Of a DNA stretch of 15,473 nt, positions 14,034 through 15,473 are shown piece by piece. The first letter of the stretch is position 1, and each line of letters starts with the position of its first letter. The stretch spans positions 1 through 15,473 of the forward strand of contig MUGD01000042.1 in assembly GCA_002900555.1 (NCBI GenBank), in the 5' to 3' direction. This stretch comes from Thermoplasmata archaeon M9B2D. Its GTDB lineage: Archaea; Thermoplasmatota; E2; DHVEG-1. A program made the position numbers and the translations under genes. The notes beneath the pieces were generated by a model. That model made no database searches and was not told the DNA's origin. It saw only the letters and a list, made by a program, of their open reading frames with translations.

Positions 14034-15473
14034 ATATCCGCCGATTTTCAGACTTGCGTCACCAAAGAGCGCCCAGTTCGTGATACAGAAGGCTGCGATT
14101 TGGTTTATCTCTGTTTCGCTAACAAATTTGGAAATAGCTTGGCTGTGGGCTTTGGCAAGGTTTGTTACATTGTTATAACCAATCTGCCAGAAGAAGTTCA
14201 TTTCAAGTGCGCCGCTTAATGTATTTGGGTCACTTCCACTGCCAAATCCATATCCAGTACATCCGGTCGATGCAATGGCACCACCCCGGGATTTACGGAC
14301 AAGCCCCCAGGAGAAACAGTAGGGAACCGGCAACCCATAACAGAAGTAGCTTGTTCCGTTTATATCCTTCAACGCAGGTATCATGCTAATGTTATACATT
14401 CCGTTATGACAGCCTCCGACAATAACAATCGGCAGTTTGTTACCATTGCGAATGAATGGGAAGAGGAAGAGGTGGATTCCACCAGTCCAGTCATCAGGGT
14501 AGCTACCATCATACCAAATCGTATTCCATGTGTAGGGTGCTCCATGCCCTTCAAAATCGACAAACCCTGCCCCCTCATTAAAGGATTTGATGATATCCTT
14601 GGGTGTTGGGGTTCGTCCTCCGGTATCTCGATTCACACTGTAGCATCTGGTGAGTGTTAAGTCAGGGATAGCGTTCTTGGTATAATTGTATGCAAGATCG
14701 CAGAGGTACTCCCCGTCAGGTTTCCCGGAATAATTCGCAAATGTCTTTCCACCGACACCAACGAAATTCTTGTACCATGGTTTGTCTTCTGGTCCTGTTT
14801 TTTCATAGGTGATAATCTTTTGTACTATCGCTTTAACTTCCATCACGTTAGTACATGCCAATCGTGAGACGTAGACCTCAGGGTACAAGTCAAATGTATC
14901 CATTGGGAATCCAAACAGATTCCAAGCGGCATACACACCATCACCATTGGAATCCCAGCTGTCGAAATCACCGGTCGCATTATAGATGCAGCCATAATAA
15001 TGATCAGATAAACACCCTTCATCTTCTTGCTGTGGCATACTCATATATCGTACTGGAACCCACCATCCTGTCCAGCCAGCAGACCGCGTATCCTTATCCT
15101 TTGCAAGGATATGAGATTTCAGACCACCAACCAACAAAACATACGTAATGTTCATGGTATCATATGCGTCTTTTATGAAATACTTCACCTGCTCTGGTTG
15201 GTCATATCCTTCGTATTCAGCAAGGATGTCTTCGACAGATTTAAACATGGTTGCTACACCTTTACTGTTCTTATGATCAATAAGTGACGTAAGTCCCGAT
15301 TCAAACTTCGCAGGGGCGATAATCACCAAATCAAAATCAGTCGTTGAAGTCTGTGGCGGGGTCATTGGTTTAGTATAGCTTACCGCGATATCAAACCCAC
15401 TAGTATACGTAATCTCATTGTTCAATGGAGAATACCGAACAGGATAACAGACGACCTTCACAAAGGTCACTTG
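14025..15473 (-). CDS. gingipain-like cysteine peptidase (family C25), N-terminus beyond the window
   Basis: The frame is open to the window edge (a CAA codon precedes the first possible GTG at 15470), so the signal peptide and most of the propeptide are missing; 482 codons are visible. Numbering from that GTG: VVCYPVRYSPLNNEI (6-20) is the end of the C25 propeptide; FDLVIIAP (46-53) opens the peptidase domain; YVLLVGG (110-116) follows; a DSNGDG calcium-type loop is at 173-178; the presumed catalytic His is His309 in FEGHGAP; and the catalytic Cys is Cys354 in VGGCHNG. The C-terminus ALFGDASLKIGGYSS completes the domain and the protein stops there. The family cleaves after Arg or Lys and is extracellular in known cases; sedimentary Thermoplasmatota are reported to encode it for detrital protein degradation. 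No C-terminal membrane anchor or repeat domain follows. Confidence 0.9.
   Translation of the reverse strand, partial: QVTFVKVVCYPVRYSPLNNEITYTSGFDIAVSYTKPMTPPQTSTTDFDLVIIAPAKFESGLTSLIDHKNSKGVATMFKSVEDILAEYEGYDQPEQVKYFIKDAYDTMNITYVLLVGGLKSHILAKDKDTRSAGWTGWWVPVRYMSMPQQEDEGCLSDHYYGCIYNATGDFDSWDSNGDGVYAAWNLFGFPMDTFDLYPEVYVSRLACTNVMEVKAIVQKIITYEKTGPEDKPWYKNFVGVGGKTFANYSGKPDGEYLCDLAYNYTKNAIPDLTLTRCYSVNRDTGGRTPTPKDIIKSFNEGAGFVDFEGHGAPYTWNTIWYDGSYPDDWTGGIHLFLFPFIRNGNKLPIVIVGGCHNGMYNISMIPALKDINGTSYFCYGLPVPYCFSWGLVRKSRGGAIASTGCTGYGFGSGSDPNTLSGALEMNFFWQIGYNNVTNLAKAHSQAISKFVSETEINQIAAFCITNWALFGDASLKIGGYSS

Noticed and set aside
14162..15287. Plus-strand ORFs opposite the C25 peptidase
   Set aside because: Shadows of a gene with clear catalytic motifs; no ribosome sites or recognisable domains.

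Overview
The window comes from an archaeon, most likely an uncultured member of the Thermoplasmatota (benthic lineages such as MBG-D/Thermoprofundales fit best). Seen directly: an archaeal-type AspRS, the archaea-specific phosphopantothenate synthetase, split ATCase (pyrB/pyrI), RtcB, a PAC2 protein, a UPF0248/MJ1316-domain protein, TATA boxes about 25-35 bp before many starts, and T-rich or hairpin terminators. The lineage is an inference. It rests on a class II (not class I) HMG-CoA reductase, which Thermoplasmatales and Archaeoglobales are known to carry, a secreted gingipain-like C25 peptidase, and a type II GAPDH-fold protein. The DNA is moderately AT-rich. I see no tRNA, rRNA, CRISPR array or mobile element.

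Layout. Bases 1-9000 are one co-directional minus-strand array. In transcription order it holds a disordered helix-hairpin-helix protein, rtcB, a PAC2-family proteasome chaperone/activator, phosphopantothenate synthetase, aspS, hypF, and two tandem paralogous tiny membrane proteins (the last is cut by the window edge). Most members have their own TATA box; pps-aspS and the two membrane genes look co-transcribed. From the divergent promoter region near 9007-9131, pyrB and pyrI run on the plus strand with a 4-base overlap. They converge on a minus-strand unit encoding a metallo-beta-lactamase-fold hydrolase, an MJ1316-domain protein and HMG-CoA reductase. PyrI and the reductase end on the same palindromic CTAG. 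A second divergent promoter region (12739-12873) drives the hydrolase and a plus-strand divergent type II GAPDH-like dehydrogenase. The latter converges on a 5'-truncated C25 peptidase gene.

Functions. This is mainly housekeeping chromosome: pyrimidine synthesis (ATCase), CoA synthesis (PPS), isoprenoid lipid synthesis (HMGR), translation (AspRS), RNA ligation (RtcB), proteasome assembly (PAC2), [NiFe]-hydrogenase maturation (HypF) and extracellular protein degradation (C25). The most interesting unknowns are the following: the HhH protein with four copies of a [LI]P[EK][FW]xxV motif in its disordered region; the GAPDH-like enzyme with an altered active-site neighbourhood (CNTHN instead of CNTTG); the PAC2 protein ending in an HbYX-type Met-Tyr-Gly tail; the paralogous small membrane pair; and an MJ1316-domain protein in the same neighbourhood as RtcB.
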